DNA from: Gymnorhina tibicen
Lineage: Eukaryota > Chordata > Aves > Passeriformes > Artamidae
Reading direction: 5' to 3'
Assembly: GCA_013399875.1 (NCBI GenBank)
Contig: VXAZ01000560.1
Span: forward strand, 1,902,576 to 1,966,575
DNA: 64,000 bases
Shown: positions 11,593 to 25,200 of the stretch, in pieces
Numbering within the stretch: the first letter of the stretch is position 1
Layout of the letters: each line of letters starts with the position of its first letter
Translations under genes and position numbers: made by a program
Notes under the pieces: generated by a model
The model's database searches: none
What the model saw: only the letters and a program-made list of their open reading frames with translations
Told to the model about the DNA's origin: nothing

Positions 11593-14012
11593 TTCAGTGA
11601 ACATTTCCTAATCCACTATATAATAAGGTTGTTGCAAAAGAATCTTCTCAAAACTGCTGCCTGACCCATCTTGAGTAAAAGAACCTACTGGTCCATATTT
11701 TGTATTATTGCTATAAAACACTTCTCCTCCATAGTAATTAATCTTATATAAAAAATAATTAACAAATGATATGTCAATCAGAACATATTTTTTGTTTCTT
11801 TGGATCTACATTACCCGTTTTACTGGAAACTGGCTAAATTACTAATAATGCTGTGTAACTTCAGCAGTATTCAGTGATTTCACCTCATATTTGAGTCTGC
11901 TCTGAACTGTGCTGATAGGATGGTGCAAATTCATCCTGCAGGAGAGCCTCTTTGTTCCTCCTGCCTCAGCAGTGGTGCATCAAAGGACATGGATTGACAG
12001 AGCTCTGCTGCTACACGTTGGACACAACTCAGCTGGAACACAGCAGTGTTTTTAGCAGCTTTTTGGTTTGACACAAGTGAAGCAAACATTAAAATGATCC
12101 TGACCTAATGGTCCTTCCTGCACAGCCAGATGAGCTGAAGTGAATACAACACCATGGCTTATCATCCAGTATTTATTTCTACACATCAGTTCCTGGCTCG
12201 CAGGACGGAACCCAGGTTTAACCAGTCGTACAACAGCTGCTTTCAAACAGGTTCTCAGTCCCAAAGAAACCCTTGAGTGATATTCACGGGCTTCACTCTT
12301 AACACTTTGGAAAAGTCTCAAATAAGCAACATTTCATCCAATACCTGACAACCAGATTCATTTTGGCAACCCCAACATGATTAGTGGGGACAACTGTGCC
12401 TTGAAAAAGGCTGCTCCCAGTCTGTAGTTCAGGATTTAAATTCTTCCATCACTAGTCAGAAGACAAACTTCCAATTGAATGATAGGGAGGTTCTTGGTTA
12501 TTTTTGGTCCCAGGGTCTGCAGTTTTGAGAAGTGTAAGTCAAAGACGTTTGCTCCAAGTTTGTCACTATTCAGCACCTGACAGACTACTGACACAGCTCC
12601 ACTACTGTGAGAAGTACAACAAATCACGCCTACCAACTACATGAGCATTTGAAGGACATCCATGAAAGTTTCCATGCTGCAAAGAACGAGGGTTAAGAGA
12701 CCCACTCAACACCATCAGAGACAGCTCCACGTTTCTAGAACACACCAAGTACCAGACTCTAGGAATGGAAGCATCTTGCTCAGACTTCATCTCCTGCTCC
12801 ACTGCTCACCCCCACCTCCCACCCACACCACCAGTGGATTAAATATGCAACTGTACCTTAAAAACACCAACTCCACTAACACCACTGCAGCAATGAAAGA
12901 CCTCAAAACCCACGAGGTAGTCCAAAGAAGCAGAGAGTCCTGAAGAACACCACCACAGCCAACTCTCCAACAGCCACGTGTCTGGCTCGTGCCACACTCG
13001 CACGAGACTGGCTTTTAAACAATGCCTTTGGAAGGAGGAGACCTGTGGAATGCCTATTCGTACACACAGCACTGTAAAACCACCACCACAACTAAGAAGC
13101 AACCCTAAGTATCAAAAACGAGTACTTGCCTTTTCTCTGGCATTACATGCAATGCCCAATTAAAAATTTAAGATGTTGGGGAAGGAAGAAATCAAAGGAC
13201 AAGCTATAGTGAGGGGCAGGCAAAATGACAGACTATCCAAATGTCGCAGCTCGAAAGCTAAAAATTCTGCAAAGCTGAACCCTGTTCTCAAATCAAAGAT
13301 GGCCTTAGTGGTGAGACAGGTGTGTTTTCATTCTCACATGTAGCTGAATTTTATATTAGATGGTGGGCTGGTACAGCACCCTCAAATATTTAATTTAATT
13401 GTATTCATTTCATTTTAAGGGCTGCTGCAATTTTATTCTATTTAACTATGGGTATAGTGAACTTTTTCTAGACCATTTGCAAAGAACAGACATTAACAGG
13501 TTTCCTAAAAATACAATTTAAACCAAAAGTAAGACATTTGGGAAATGAAGTCACAAGTTTTGTGAAAGACAGCAACTTCCTGCACACAGATTTCAGGTAT
13601 CAACCCCCATTTCATCTTCTATCAAACTATTTCAGTTTATGCACTTTTCTCCCTGCCAACAAACAATCTCTGCTGCCAGTAACTGCCAAAGCCATCTCTC
13701 ATTCCTCTGCCTAGCACAGTTAGTTCAGAATAACCCAAGTGAAACTACATTTTAAAAAGAGGAAATGCAATTTCCATGCACAGGGTTGTATAAATAGGTT
13801 GAAATAAATGGGGCTCCTTCCCACCTAATCCCCTTTCTGCAAATAAATGCAGTGTACCAATATGCCAGACTTTTAAAATATAGCCTAGACTTTTAAGTTA
13901 ATATAATTGCTTTTTTCTTACCCAGGAAAAGACAAGCTTTTTGGCTTAAGTGAATTCAGTATCTTAAAGACAGGTTTTCCTCAGTGTATCTATGCATAAA
14001 CTTAAGCTTTGC

Positions 14013-14027
14013 TTTTTTTTTTTTTTT
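14013..14027. repeat. Poly(T) run, 15 bases, in HOOK1 3' UTR
   Basis: T15 on the plus strand, so A15 in the HOOK1 transcript. It can cause internal oligo-dT priming in cDNA data and mimic a 3' end. Confidence 0.85.
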
Positions 14028-14604
14028 AATAAACTGAGTAATTCTGCGTCTCACAAAACAAATCCTGTCTTCTGATACATAACAACTGGTACCACACCTT
14101 TATTTTCTTCTTCTATAAATGCAAGTATTTTCTTGCTTTTAAAATTGTACTTTCTATTCTAAAAAAGTCTTTTTTAAAAAAGATGTTACCAATCTTTTAG
14201 ACCTATTTGCAGAAGAGCCCAGCAAAAATGCCCAATACTGCCAGTTTCCTGAAGTACACCTTTGCATAACATCTTCCCATTATAAAAGTCAACTTTCTAG
14301 CCCAAACCCATTTAAATAAACTTTTAAATATATAGTGCCAAATTTCATATTTACAATATAATCTGAAGGCAAATATAAATCTTTGAAGTTGTGCTTGTAC
14401 ATGCTGCAGTTATTAAATCTACTTGGAAAACTACGTGCTACCTTCTGGCTGATCACCTTAATCCCTTCCTGACAGGTTCTGATGTTGGAATTTGCAGCTG
14501 CCCCCCCCATTCTAACCTCCTCTTTCATCAAGCAGGTGAAGTGGAAGGTGTTATAAAACATTTAAGGACACTTTAGCATGTGAGTTTTCCTCATGTCCTC
14601 GTGT

Positions 14605-16244
14605 TTAATCAGCTGTTGCACCTGGCACTTTAACAGTGAGGTTCCTCCTGGTGTTGGTGACGTGCCGCTGCTGCGCCAGGAAGGAGCGGCCGGGCCCGGC
14701 CCCGCAGCTGCCGCTGCTGCCAACCAGCCTGGCTTCCATGCCCAGCTTCTGCAGGGTCAGGCTCTGCAAAGGAGTTAAACACCGACTTAAACAACAGCAA
14801 AAACAGAAGGAGAAAAACCCACCCATCTCGCTCGTGCTTACTTAGTAAGCACACAGAATTTTTTCCGCTGTGTTTCTTAGCTTAACTAAGATTTAACTGG
14901 CACACGTAGCAAAATAACATTTTTCTGGTTTCTGATACACCAGTAAGTGAATTTTTGACCCACCTTGTTATACCATGCAGTTACAATCAACTTTTCCTCG
15001 TAGTCGCGTAGCTTAGCCATTTTGAATTCATTCTGCAAGGAGAAAAATCTCAGTGAAAACACAAATTTTACGTGGGTAAACTTACTGCAGAGTCCAGTGA
15101 GTGAAATAAACGCAGGCAGCAGAAATGCTTCAATACACAACGTAACTACAAAGCCTAGAAGTATAAACAAAAATACTTTCATAAAAGACTGAGGGATAAA
15201 TATCAGCCTGCTTTAAGAAGAGGCTAAACTATGCAAGTCGCAGTTAGAAACACAAATGGAACACGGAAATTTACTCTGAGGGTTTGTGTGGGGAAATGCA
15301 CTAGAGGTCTGCTGTGTATCAGAAAATCTATGAATAATTTAGTAATTTTTCACCTGAAAATAATGTACCTCCAGTGACTGACTAATTGCTATTATATAAT
15401 ATACTTCCCTGGTACACATGACATAAAAGAAATGTGAGGCCACAGCATTTCTACAGTCAGAGCTATCAGCCTACTGAATCATGCTGTGGAGTTCTGTATT
15501 TGCTCAGGCAACTATTCCAACTGGTCCCAGCAATATTGCTGTGAAACTGAATGCATTTCCCCAGCTTTTTTGATGTTTGGACTACTGTCAACAATCCTTT
15601 CAGAATTTCAGCCAAGTAGATTTTACTGAATCACTAGGAAACAGTATGTTGAATGCCTAATATCAGAAACAAAGCATATTAGAAGTTATTATTAAATATA
15701 TGTAAGATTTTTACCTCTAGTGCTTCAATTCTTTTGTCTTTTTCCATTATTTGTTTTCTGAGCAACATAATTTCTGCTGATGCTGGATTTAGCTTGGGGT
15801 CTAAGGTTTTTATCACCTGGACAAGGCAAAACAAGAGCATTAAAGGTCAGTTTGATTCTCAACAGCTCTGCATCTCATCTGCTGCCAGGAGGAATGTGAG
15901 AACAGGCTGGGCACTGGTCAGGCTGTTCTACAGAGCGCAAAAGGGTACAAAGGAGTCCTTACTGCACCTCATGCTCAGCCTAAACCCTATTTATTCTCTC
16001 AGACTTAACTGACTGCAGTTGAACAATCTGACTAAAAATGCAACATGTAGCTACTAATTTTAATGGGGAGGTGGGGACACACACTCAATCTGTTTAACAA
16101 TTTATGAGGGAGGAATGCATATGTTCAGAAACATGCCACTCACATTCCTTGCTTTTTCAAGGTACATTTTATATCTTTCTTCCATTGCTTTCATATCCTC
16201 ATCTTTTTTTCGTAAAGCTGCTTCCAGCTCTCCAATCTTCTGGG
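14605..16244 (-). CDS. HOOK1: HOOK1 exons 19-22: C-terminal region
   Basis: Exons: 19 = 16144-16244, 20 = 15715-15816, 21 = 14964-15032, 22 = 14605-14763. Protein landmarks are [53 protein letters not shown], and in the last exon [25 protein letters not shown] and the end VPGATAD. In HOOK proteins this end binds FTS/FHIP and cargo. A Gly/Ser/Ala stretch in exon 22 ([10 protein letters not shown]) is a few residues shorter than the human equivalent and is encoded by a GC-rich segment; the rest is strongly conserved. Confidence 0.96.
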
Positions 16245-19200
16245 CTGTTTGCAGAAATTATCAACAAAGACATACCAAATAAAAACAGACATGGTTTTTC
16301 AAGGCTTCTGTGTTCTCTTGATTTCACCACCCCCCAAACAGAGAACTATGTACAAGATAGAAGATTTAAGTTCTTATTTTTGTTTCAGTTGTCCCACCTG
16401 ACCCTGAAATCCCATTTTGCAGAGCACTGTTCAACAAACCTCATGCCCCCACAGGATCCTCTCCTACCACCACACACAAAACCCCTTCACAGCCCCCAGT
16501 TCAGATTTAAAGCCAAGCTGCAGCAGAAAGCCTCATCCAGACAAGCATCCCATAGTCCAGTGGATATGGGAATCATTTCAGAAGAAACTTAATATAGTCT
16601 TATGAAAAAAATACCAAAGAACAACTCACGGCTCTGACTGTCATCAGGCTGGAGCTCTGCAAGATCAGCCTCTTTCTTCTGTAACTCATCATGAACCTCG
16701 TTCAACTTTTCCCTATGAATGTAAAGCCAGGCTAAGGATTAAGCTCACAAATAATTCCAGGTTTAACAGCTGAAAGCTTAAACTTCCTAACAGAAGTATT
16801 TAAATAACTATTTTAAGCTCTAGCAATTCTTTAGGGTTTGAATAGAAATAGTGGTATCGTAAAAGCTGTGACTTCTGAACTGATCCTTCTTTAGCTAAAA
16901 CCAGGAAAATGAACAATCAAGCCCCTCCAGCATCATCTCAGCAAGAACTACATCTGCTGAAAGGACTGGAAATGTTTCAGAAGAGTGGAATACACTGTGA
17001 GTGATGGTTTTAGCAGTCTGTTGTAGAATCAGAACAGTTAAAATGCTGATGGTGATGAAGAGACAGTGAAGTGGTACTGGTATTACAAGATCATCATGGT
17101 CAGAGTAAACAGAACTACAACACCAATATTTAACTCACTTTATGCATAATTCTCAAATCAGTGGCTTAGAAAAACAAGACATCTCTACTATGATTTAAGC
17201 AGTTCCTGTGCTCTATTTAGTATAAATAAGCTACTGTGGATGCATGTGCCTTACTTACATGTGTGCTGCCAGTTTCTGCTTCAGGTTGCTGGACTGTGAA
17301 AGGAGAGAGTTAAAATTCAATTACATTTCAGTATTTCAAAACCATGGAACATTCAAGTGCTCTTACAAATCAGCCAAGAATACATAGCACAACTAAATAA
17401 GCCACAGCAAATAAATCCATTGAATGATAAAATTACAGATATTTTAAAGTAAAGTAGAAGATAGAAGAGTTACACTTCCATAAAGAAGGTGGGGGGAAGG
17501 AATCACATAAAACATGAGTTCTTCAATTGAACTGCAGTTGTGGGGGTTATTTCTCAGATACACTGAAAAATAAGATGCACATCTAAACAAAGGACTTGCT
17601 GCTACACTGGAGGACTTTAAACAAAACTGGCAATGTATCTTCAAGGCCAAGAAGTCTCAACTTACTCCTTCAGTCTTGGATCCCTGCTCCTGTAAAGTCT
17701 TTTGGAGATCTTCAATTTGCTGCTGTAATCCCCCAATACGCTCTTCATTGAGCCTGTTAGGAGGAAAAGACAGTTATTGCCCATCTAAATAGTTCACATG
17801 CAGACTTTTCTGTTCCATTGATTTTTCAGAGGGTCTGCTGAGCAGGACTTCAGCCACAAATAAACAGATTTCAAGTTTTTTTAGTCTGACTGGAACTTCT
17901 GCTGAAACAAACACATGGAGCTCTGTCAAACATTTTGTAATGAAATTCCTGTAATCATTTCAAGTTTTGAGAAAACGTAACTATGAAAAATTCTCATATT
18001 CTAGTAAACTGCTTTAGCATTCATTGATAGAAAATTCATGGTCTAAGAGTCTGAAGATCTAAAAACAGAGTTCACATCCATTCTTGGTCTACCAAGAATC
18101 ACTCAAAGCTAAGAAGAGTGTCCTGTAAGCAACACTTCCTTCAGGGTATGGTACACACAGATCTACCACATCTCACAACACCACATTTAAGACACTTTCC
18201 TTCTTCCTTGCTTCATAATCCTTCATTTATGATTACACTGGTGAAAGAAAAGGTTCCTACACAGTGCTACACTACAGATGCATGGCACAGGTGACCCTGA
18301 AACTCCAGAGATCACTTTTAGTTGTATTTTAAGGTGTAGTTTCACCCATCACCTTTTCTCGGTTTCCAGCTCGTTCACTGTCCGGTGCTTCTGCTCCAGC
18401 TGCTCCTGGAGCTCTGCAATCCGTTCGTTTTCTGATCCTTCCTGTTTCAGCAGGAGCATCTTATTCTCATGCTGCAGCCGAATAAACATTTCTCTGAATC
18501 AAAAACAACAAAAAAAGTCACTGTTAATTAAGAAGGTGACTAAGAGGAGGAAGTAATAGTCCTGTTCACTCCCCCAGCCTTAAAGGGAGCCAAGCAAGTT
18601 CTGCTTAATGATATAATGGGGGTAACAATGCCATTTGTTATTAAAAGGTAACTTAAAATGTTTGAAAACTTTAAGAGATATGAGCAGAATTTTAAGTTGT
18701 CACTCCAAACCCAGATTTATATACAGCAATCTGATACGACTTTAGGAAAGAAAACAAAAGTAATTACAGTATGGGGAAATAATTAACACCTATATGAGGG
18801 CAAAGCAAGGAGTAGGGTATAGAATCACATTGATCAAAGTACTGAACTTTCACACAGGCAGTATCATGCCCCACCTATGAACATCCCAAAACAACCTCAA
18901 TGTTTTGGTCTCACCTGTATTCCACTGGCAGAATTTCAGCAGCAAGATTCTCATGGCTTTTAAAACGAGATTCACCTGAAATCACATGAGGGGTTTAATT
19001 TAACACACTTCAAGAAACCTCTAATACAAATGAAAAAGCCTCTAAAGATAAAGCAGTACCTGTTTGACTCAGGTGATCCTGCTGCATCTGTGCACACCGG
19101 AGCTCCTCATTTGTCTCTCTTAATGCATCACACTGCACTATCAGTCTCTAACAAGACACATTTGAGGTGGAATTAGGTCAGGCTACACCACTTTTAAAAC

Positions 19201-22200
19201 CAAATAACATTAATCAGAAGTAATAATAACACATGCACATTTTAGGTTGGTCTTGATGATCTTAGAGATCTTTTCCAACCTTCATGACTCGATGATTCCA
19301 TATTATGTTTTATATATGTATGCACACACACAGGGCACTAAACTTCACTTTTATGATGGCACTACTTCCAGGAAGATTCTCCTTAAGCAGAGGATTTGAG
19401 AGAGATTTATTAGGTGCTCAAATAAGCTCTTAAAGGGACTTACCTCTTTTTCTTTCATCGAAGCTTCGTATTTTTCTTCAAGTCGCTTCATTTCAAACGC
19501 CAGCTTATCAGCTCTTTTGGATTCTTCAGACAGTTTGTTATGAAGCTCCTGGACCTTTTCACAAAAACATTACTTAGCACAGGAATGTTGCAAGATGCTA
19601 CTTCCAAAAGCTGTATTAAAACAGTCACTCCCGCCCAATTCAAGCAAAATAAAACAGATGATCCCTCAAGCTTAGGGAAGAGGAGATGGGATGGAAGCCT
19701 ATGCGTTTTGGGGGGTTTCTGTTGGTTTTTTGGTTTTTTAACTCTCTTCATTACTACAAAAATTAAAATTAAACTTCCAATTTCCATGAAAAAAGATAAG
19801 AATATAAGAACATAAGCACGCAGTGACAGGACAGGGGGAACGGGTTCAAATGGAAAAAGACCAGGTTTAGATTAAGTATTAGGAAAAAAGTCTTTACTGT
19901 GAGGGTGGTGAGGCCCTGGCACCGAGTGCCAAGGAAGTTGTAGGTGTCCCACCCCTGGAAGTGTTCAAGGTCAGGTTGGATGGGGCTTGGAGCAACCTGG
20001 GATAGTGGAAGGTGTCCCTTCCTATGGCTGTGGAATGAGATGATCTTCAAGGTCCCCTTCCAACCCAAACCATTCTATGATTCCATACAAATGATCTCAG
20101 TTACAGCTGATCAACCTCTCCCAGGCACACAAATTACTTCAGGTCAGAGTAAAGAAGAAAATCCTGCAGACTATGGACTCTGACATCAGTTGAGAGGAAA
20201 ACTACAGTTAAGCTTGCAAGTTTAACAAACAGGGAAGAACCCACGAGGGTATGGCAGGGTATGAAGGACATTTCACAACTACGAAATTCCAAAGGGACAG
20301 TGCGGGGTTGTTAAGGTGTTCCCAGCTACCTGGGGAAAAATGAACCTTTCAAACACAAGTGCTGCACTACCTGTCTTTTGTAGGTTTCCAGCTGGGCTCG
20401 TGCTGCGTTGGCTTTCCTGAGCTCATCCTCCAGGCTGACTGTGTTGTGCATGTACATCATGTTGGTCTCCTGCAGGGACTTGACCTGCCTGCGGAAATCG
20501 TTCAGATCCTGCAGCTTCTTCCGATACACTTCCACTGTTGACTCCAGCTTGCTTGCCTTGTCTGCAGTGGCCCTTGAGGTATAAACAGCAATTAGAAGGA
20601 AGATTACAGACCTCTAGCTCTGCTGACACACACTATTTTCAAAGAGAGATGTGACAGGCTTAGCAGCAGTTACAGCCGCCTGCTTTATTTTTAAATGTAC
20701 AATCAACACAAACTTGCTTAATAAAACTGAAATCAGCCAACCTTCAAGTGAGACTGACAGACACATGACAGAAATATGAGCAAGGGTTAGTGGGTCAAAT
20801 ATCCCTAAGGAATTCTGTGGCACCACAACATCCTGTGCTGGACAGTCATCTCAAAATGCTGGTACCTGGTATGTTCTCACTGGGGGATTATACAGAATTA
20901 GAACACAACTGCTCTATGAAAACGATCACTGGCAGATACAACCAAGAACATTAACAAAATCATTAACAAAAATCTACATGGTAAGAAAATATTGGGACCA
21001 TACATTTAAAATTAATTTTAATATCTGTGTTTATTATCTGCATTCATATCTCACCAGAAGCCAGTACAAGAAAATAATGGAAAAAATCTATAGCTAGGAT
21101 TTGTTTCAGATGTTATTTAAGAACCACTAAGTGAAACACCTGAAACCATTTTTCTTCCATGTTTTATTCATATTATTTTATGAATAGCAGATCTGCTTTC
21201 ACAATACAACTTATTTTGGATATTTCTTGGGTGGTCTGGTATTTAATAACACAAGCTGGAATGTTACATTAAAGTCTCCTGAAGGTTACTGTGTGTTTCA
21301 TCTTCATTTTGTTAAGGATCTTGCTAATCTAAATCTGGCCTAGAATGCTGACACCAAAAGTTGGGTTAAAATTCTAGCTGTATATATTCTTTTCTACATG
21401 AGAACTTCTACTTTCTGTCCCACGTGAAGGAGCTCAAGTTCTGTAGTCATTAATTCTGCTTCACAGACAAATTCCATGTGTTATTCTTGTCAAACAATGG
21501 AGCCTTTCCTTGAAAGTCTGCACTTCATCTCTGCTTTGCCAAAGATCTCATGCAGGTAAGACCTGCAGAACTAACACCTCAAAAAAATCTTGTTCAATAC
21601 AAATCCTTGGATTTAGCCATTAAATCCTAATGTGTGTGTGTGGAGCTCTCCCTGCTACATACCTAAGAATGTCATTTTCATCCTTCAAGGCTCTCGATTC
21701 TTCTGCCAGAGAAGTCAGTTCATTGTTTCTATGTTGCAGCTCAATCAATTGTTTTTCTAGATCTTCACAATGGACACGATAATCATCTTTTGCAGCTTCA
21801 AGCCTACCAGATCAAAACCAGGACCTTTGTTAGGAACTCATCATTACTGCACAGTTTCATTTAGTACTAGAATTACCAAAAATAAATAAGCTAACAGGAA
21901 AACTACTGATTTAAGTAGCTGGAAAAATGTTCCTGTAAACATGGAACATTTTGTTGTCTAACTGTTAAAGCAAAATGGATTGTACACTGCAAATTTACCA
22001 CATCGGTATTAAGGAATCACGTGAAAAGTGATTTTTGTTTCCCAATGTGGATCACAGAGAGACACTAGTATGTGAAAGAAATCAGTTCAGTAGAGAGACA
22101 TGGTGGTGTTGGGGGGTGGTTAGGGTTTGTTTTGTTTATGCACAAATCATTTCAGCCCCATTTTTCTGCCTTCCATCACCTTTTTGGTAGTATTACAGGG

Positions 22201-25200
22201 CTATGCCAATTACAAACTAATCCTTTTTACAACAAATAACAGATTCTTTTTCTATTTCAATACAAGGAGTGTCTTTAAAATATGTTTATATAGCACTAGA
22301 AAGCTTTTAATGCAAAAGAAATTCAGATGGAAAATCCCCAAAGAGTACCAGAAATTTTCAGAGTACATTAGACAAGCGAGAGGTTTTTGGGGGAAATAAT
22401 TTCATACCTGAAGTTTTCTTCTTGCAATTGTTCCAGCTGCAACTGTGCACTAAAATACTTTTTTGCAACCACAGTATTTGGATCATCAAGAGAGTCATCT
22501 AATTGCTCTAGTCTGTCATTCATAATCTCATTTTCTGATATCAAGCTGTTTTTTTCATCCTGGAGGGCAGCCACCTAGCACAGATAAAACAGCATGAACA
22601 CTGTAAGACCTGTCCAAAGAACCGAGGCAAGACAGCAATACATCACCAAATTAGTTTATGAAAAAGGCTGAGCGTTTAGAAGTTTTAGAATGTAGTTTAC
22701 AGAGCACACTTGAGCATACAGATGCTTTAGTGTATGACAGTTATGAAGCACTAAAGGAAAAGTCCCTCTAAATAAAAAGACAAATTTCTGTAACTGAAAC
22801 CACGGTAAAAAGGCAGACAAAGTGATATGGAGAGAAACTGGTACTTCCATCAAAAACACCACGGACGCCGTACAAAAAACTCTGAGTACTGGTGCAAGAA
22901 GTGTCCATCTCGCCTGCACTCGACAACCAGAAGCAGCACGGCACGGCCAGCACCCCCAGGCTGCCGTGCTCAGCAGGGGATGGCTGCGAGAAGCGGGGTC
23001 GGCCGAAGCGCACACGCACGGACAGCCTGGCCAGCTTCAGGGGAGCATGCAACCCTGGCAGCGCCACACACGGCTACCCAGTGTCACAGCTAAGCACAGG
23101 GGCTACAACACTTCACTGACAGGAGCCAGCTTCACAGCCAGGAGGATTAAGAGGATAGAACCTTTAAAGTTTGTCTAGTGAAAGCTGTTGTGTTAATTTT
23201 AACGTCCTGTCGAACATAAGAGCACATAGCGTGTGTTAGTCACTGGCATTTAAACAGGGACAATATGCTTTTTGGGTTATGTTTTCCTGAATCATAAAGT
23301 AAACCTACCTTTCTTATACTCTTGGAAAATATCAAGGAAGACTGAGACCTTACAAGTGAATTTATTAAGAATTAGTTTAAATGAGAAGCGTCAAGTCAAT
23401 ATTACGGCTTCAAATAAATAAAATTAAAAAAACATCATGATGACATTTTTAAACAGATATAATCTACAGTATGCAATATTAAGAAACAATTTGTTTGTGA
23501 TCATAATTTTAAAATCTATCAGTCAAACAGATGTAGAAGTCAAACAGTAATTAATCTACCACTTCATTAGGTGCTGGCTTTCCGGGTTCACTCCTTTTCA
23601 TGTACCAAATGTCATTTACTATTTACAGAGAGCACATCTGAGCCCTGCTTCAGAGAATGCCTCCCGTTCAGGGGTCAGCCACTCCTTAAGCATGCACAAC
23701 ATTCAGACTTCTAGAATAATGCTGAAACATCACCCATCTTAGACTTTAAAAAACCTAGAAATCAAACTATGACACAACTCAGAGCGAATTTAACATCTAG
23801 AGAAGTTCCTTTCCGGTAGCCTTCTCTTCTTTTTTATTATTTCAACATAGCAGAAGTGGTGTCAAAATCAACACAAATTATGCAGAGAGTTTTTAAAGAT
23901 ATATCACATTAATGTGGTGTCATTAACTCATCTGTTTACATTCAGCAGTACCCTTCCCTTGAACACCTTTCACCTCTCCCATGCCATGTTATGAGCAACT
24001 GGCTTTGATAATTAATCTATGATTAATTAATAGAGAATTCTGGAAGAAAAGCCATCGAAAACAAGAGAACACCTGGGACTTCTCCTGCAGATTCTTCTCA
24101 CAAGCATTTTTAGATCTCTGCTTTCACTAGGAAGCCTTACTACTGCCTCAAGAAAAAAAGGAAATTAAGTATCAATTCAATTATAGCAATAGCTTCCTGG
24201 GTATAGCATGTAGCTCTGAGCTGCTTTAGACACAAGTATTGTACTTTTTCAGTTGTCATTGTCAGTAAGAAATGTAAAACTGGCCTGTGCTTTTGTGGGT
24301 GTTCCTTTCCAGAGGCTCACACAGCCAGTACAGCCCTCTGGCTCCTACAAGAAGATGCCACCCAAATGTTCTCTTTGTGCAGAGCCAAACCTGACATGAA
24401 TTGCCTTCCCAGATAAAACTCTTTCTATTCTCAGATTATAGTGCCATAAGAGAGGGGCTGACAAGTGATTTTTTTTTTCTTTAAAAAGTTGATTGAAATG
24501 CAAATTTCTCTTTATTGTCATGAAGTCCTCTCTCCTTTTTCTCAAGAGTGACTTGATTAACTGCTATATCCATTAAAAACAAAAAGAGGCCTGTAAGTAT
24601 TGTTGTTTGAAAATGCCAGCAAGGATATATTAGTTTTCATTATTTTTATCCTGAAATATCCTCCATGTTACAATTGTGTATGAGAAAAAGTTAGCAAGTT
24701 TTAGATAAATTACAGATTTTTGTCATTCATCAACTCCTATTGAAACAGCATCATTTTCCTATGATTAAATCTAATTACTGTTTATTACATGAACGGGATT
24801 TTTTGGACACAGTACAAAAGACTAGAGGACTAAAAATGAGAAGGGCAATTTTTAAAACCATGATAACATTGTTTTAACACTACCTGCTACTAAGGGTAAA
24901 CATTAAGCTAAGACAAAGAACCTTTGAGATAAACTGGCACAGGACCTCAGCTTACACTTTCATCAGAAAACTCTTTCCAGTAATTGCATTTTGGAGCACA
25001 GAATGATTGCTTTTCCCCCACAAGCAGCTAAGAATTCTCCCAAAAATTTAAACAATGCAAAATTCACTTTGCCCTTCAGAATTTCTGCATTTTAACAGCA
25101 GCACCACTACATTTTAAAGAAATAAGCAACTGGCTGTTTCTTACCTGCAAATCCAGCTCTTGACATCTTTGGGCCAACTCCTCTTTTTCTGCTAGTGCTT

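Larger units (their letters stand above)
11565..14604 (-). other. HOOK1: HOOK1 3' UTR (extent approximate)
   Basis: Downstream of the HOOK1 stop the minus strand is AT-rich and without splice-supported coding sequence for about 3 kb. AATAAA on the minus strand (TTTATT on the plus strand) occurs at 14099-14104, 13432-13437, 12172-12177 and 11587-11592, so several alternative 3' ends are possible. The most distal of these is followed on the minus strand by a U-rich stretch, which suits a main cleavage site. A TGTAAATA element (Pumilio type) lies at 14348-14355. The 3' UTR limits are inferred. Confidence 0.55.
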
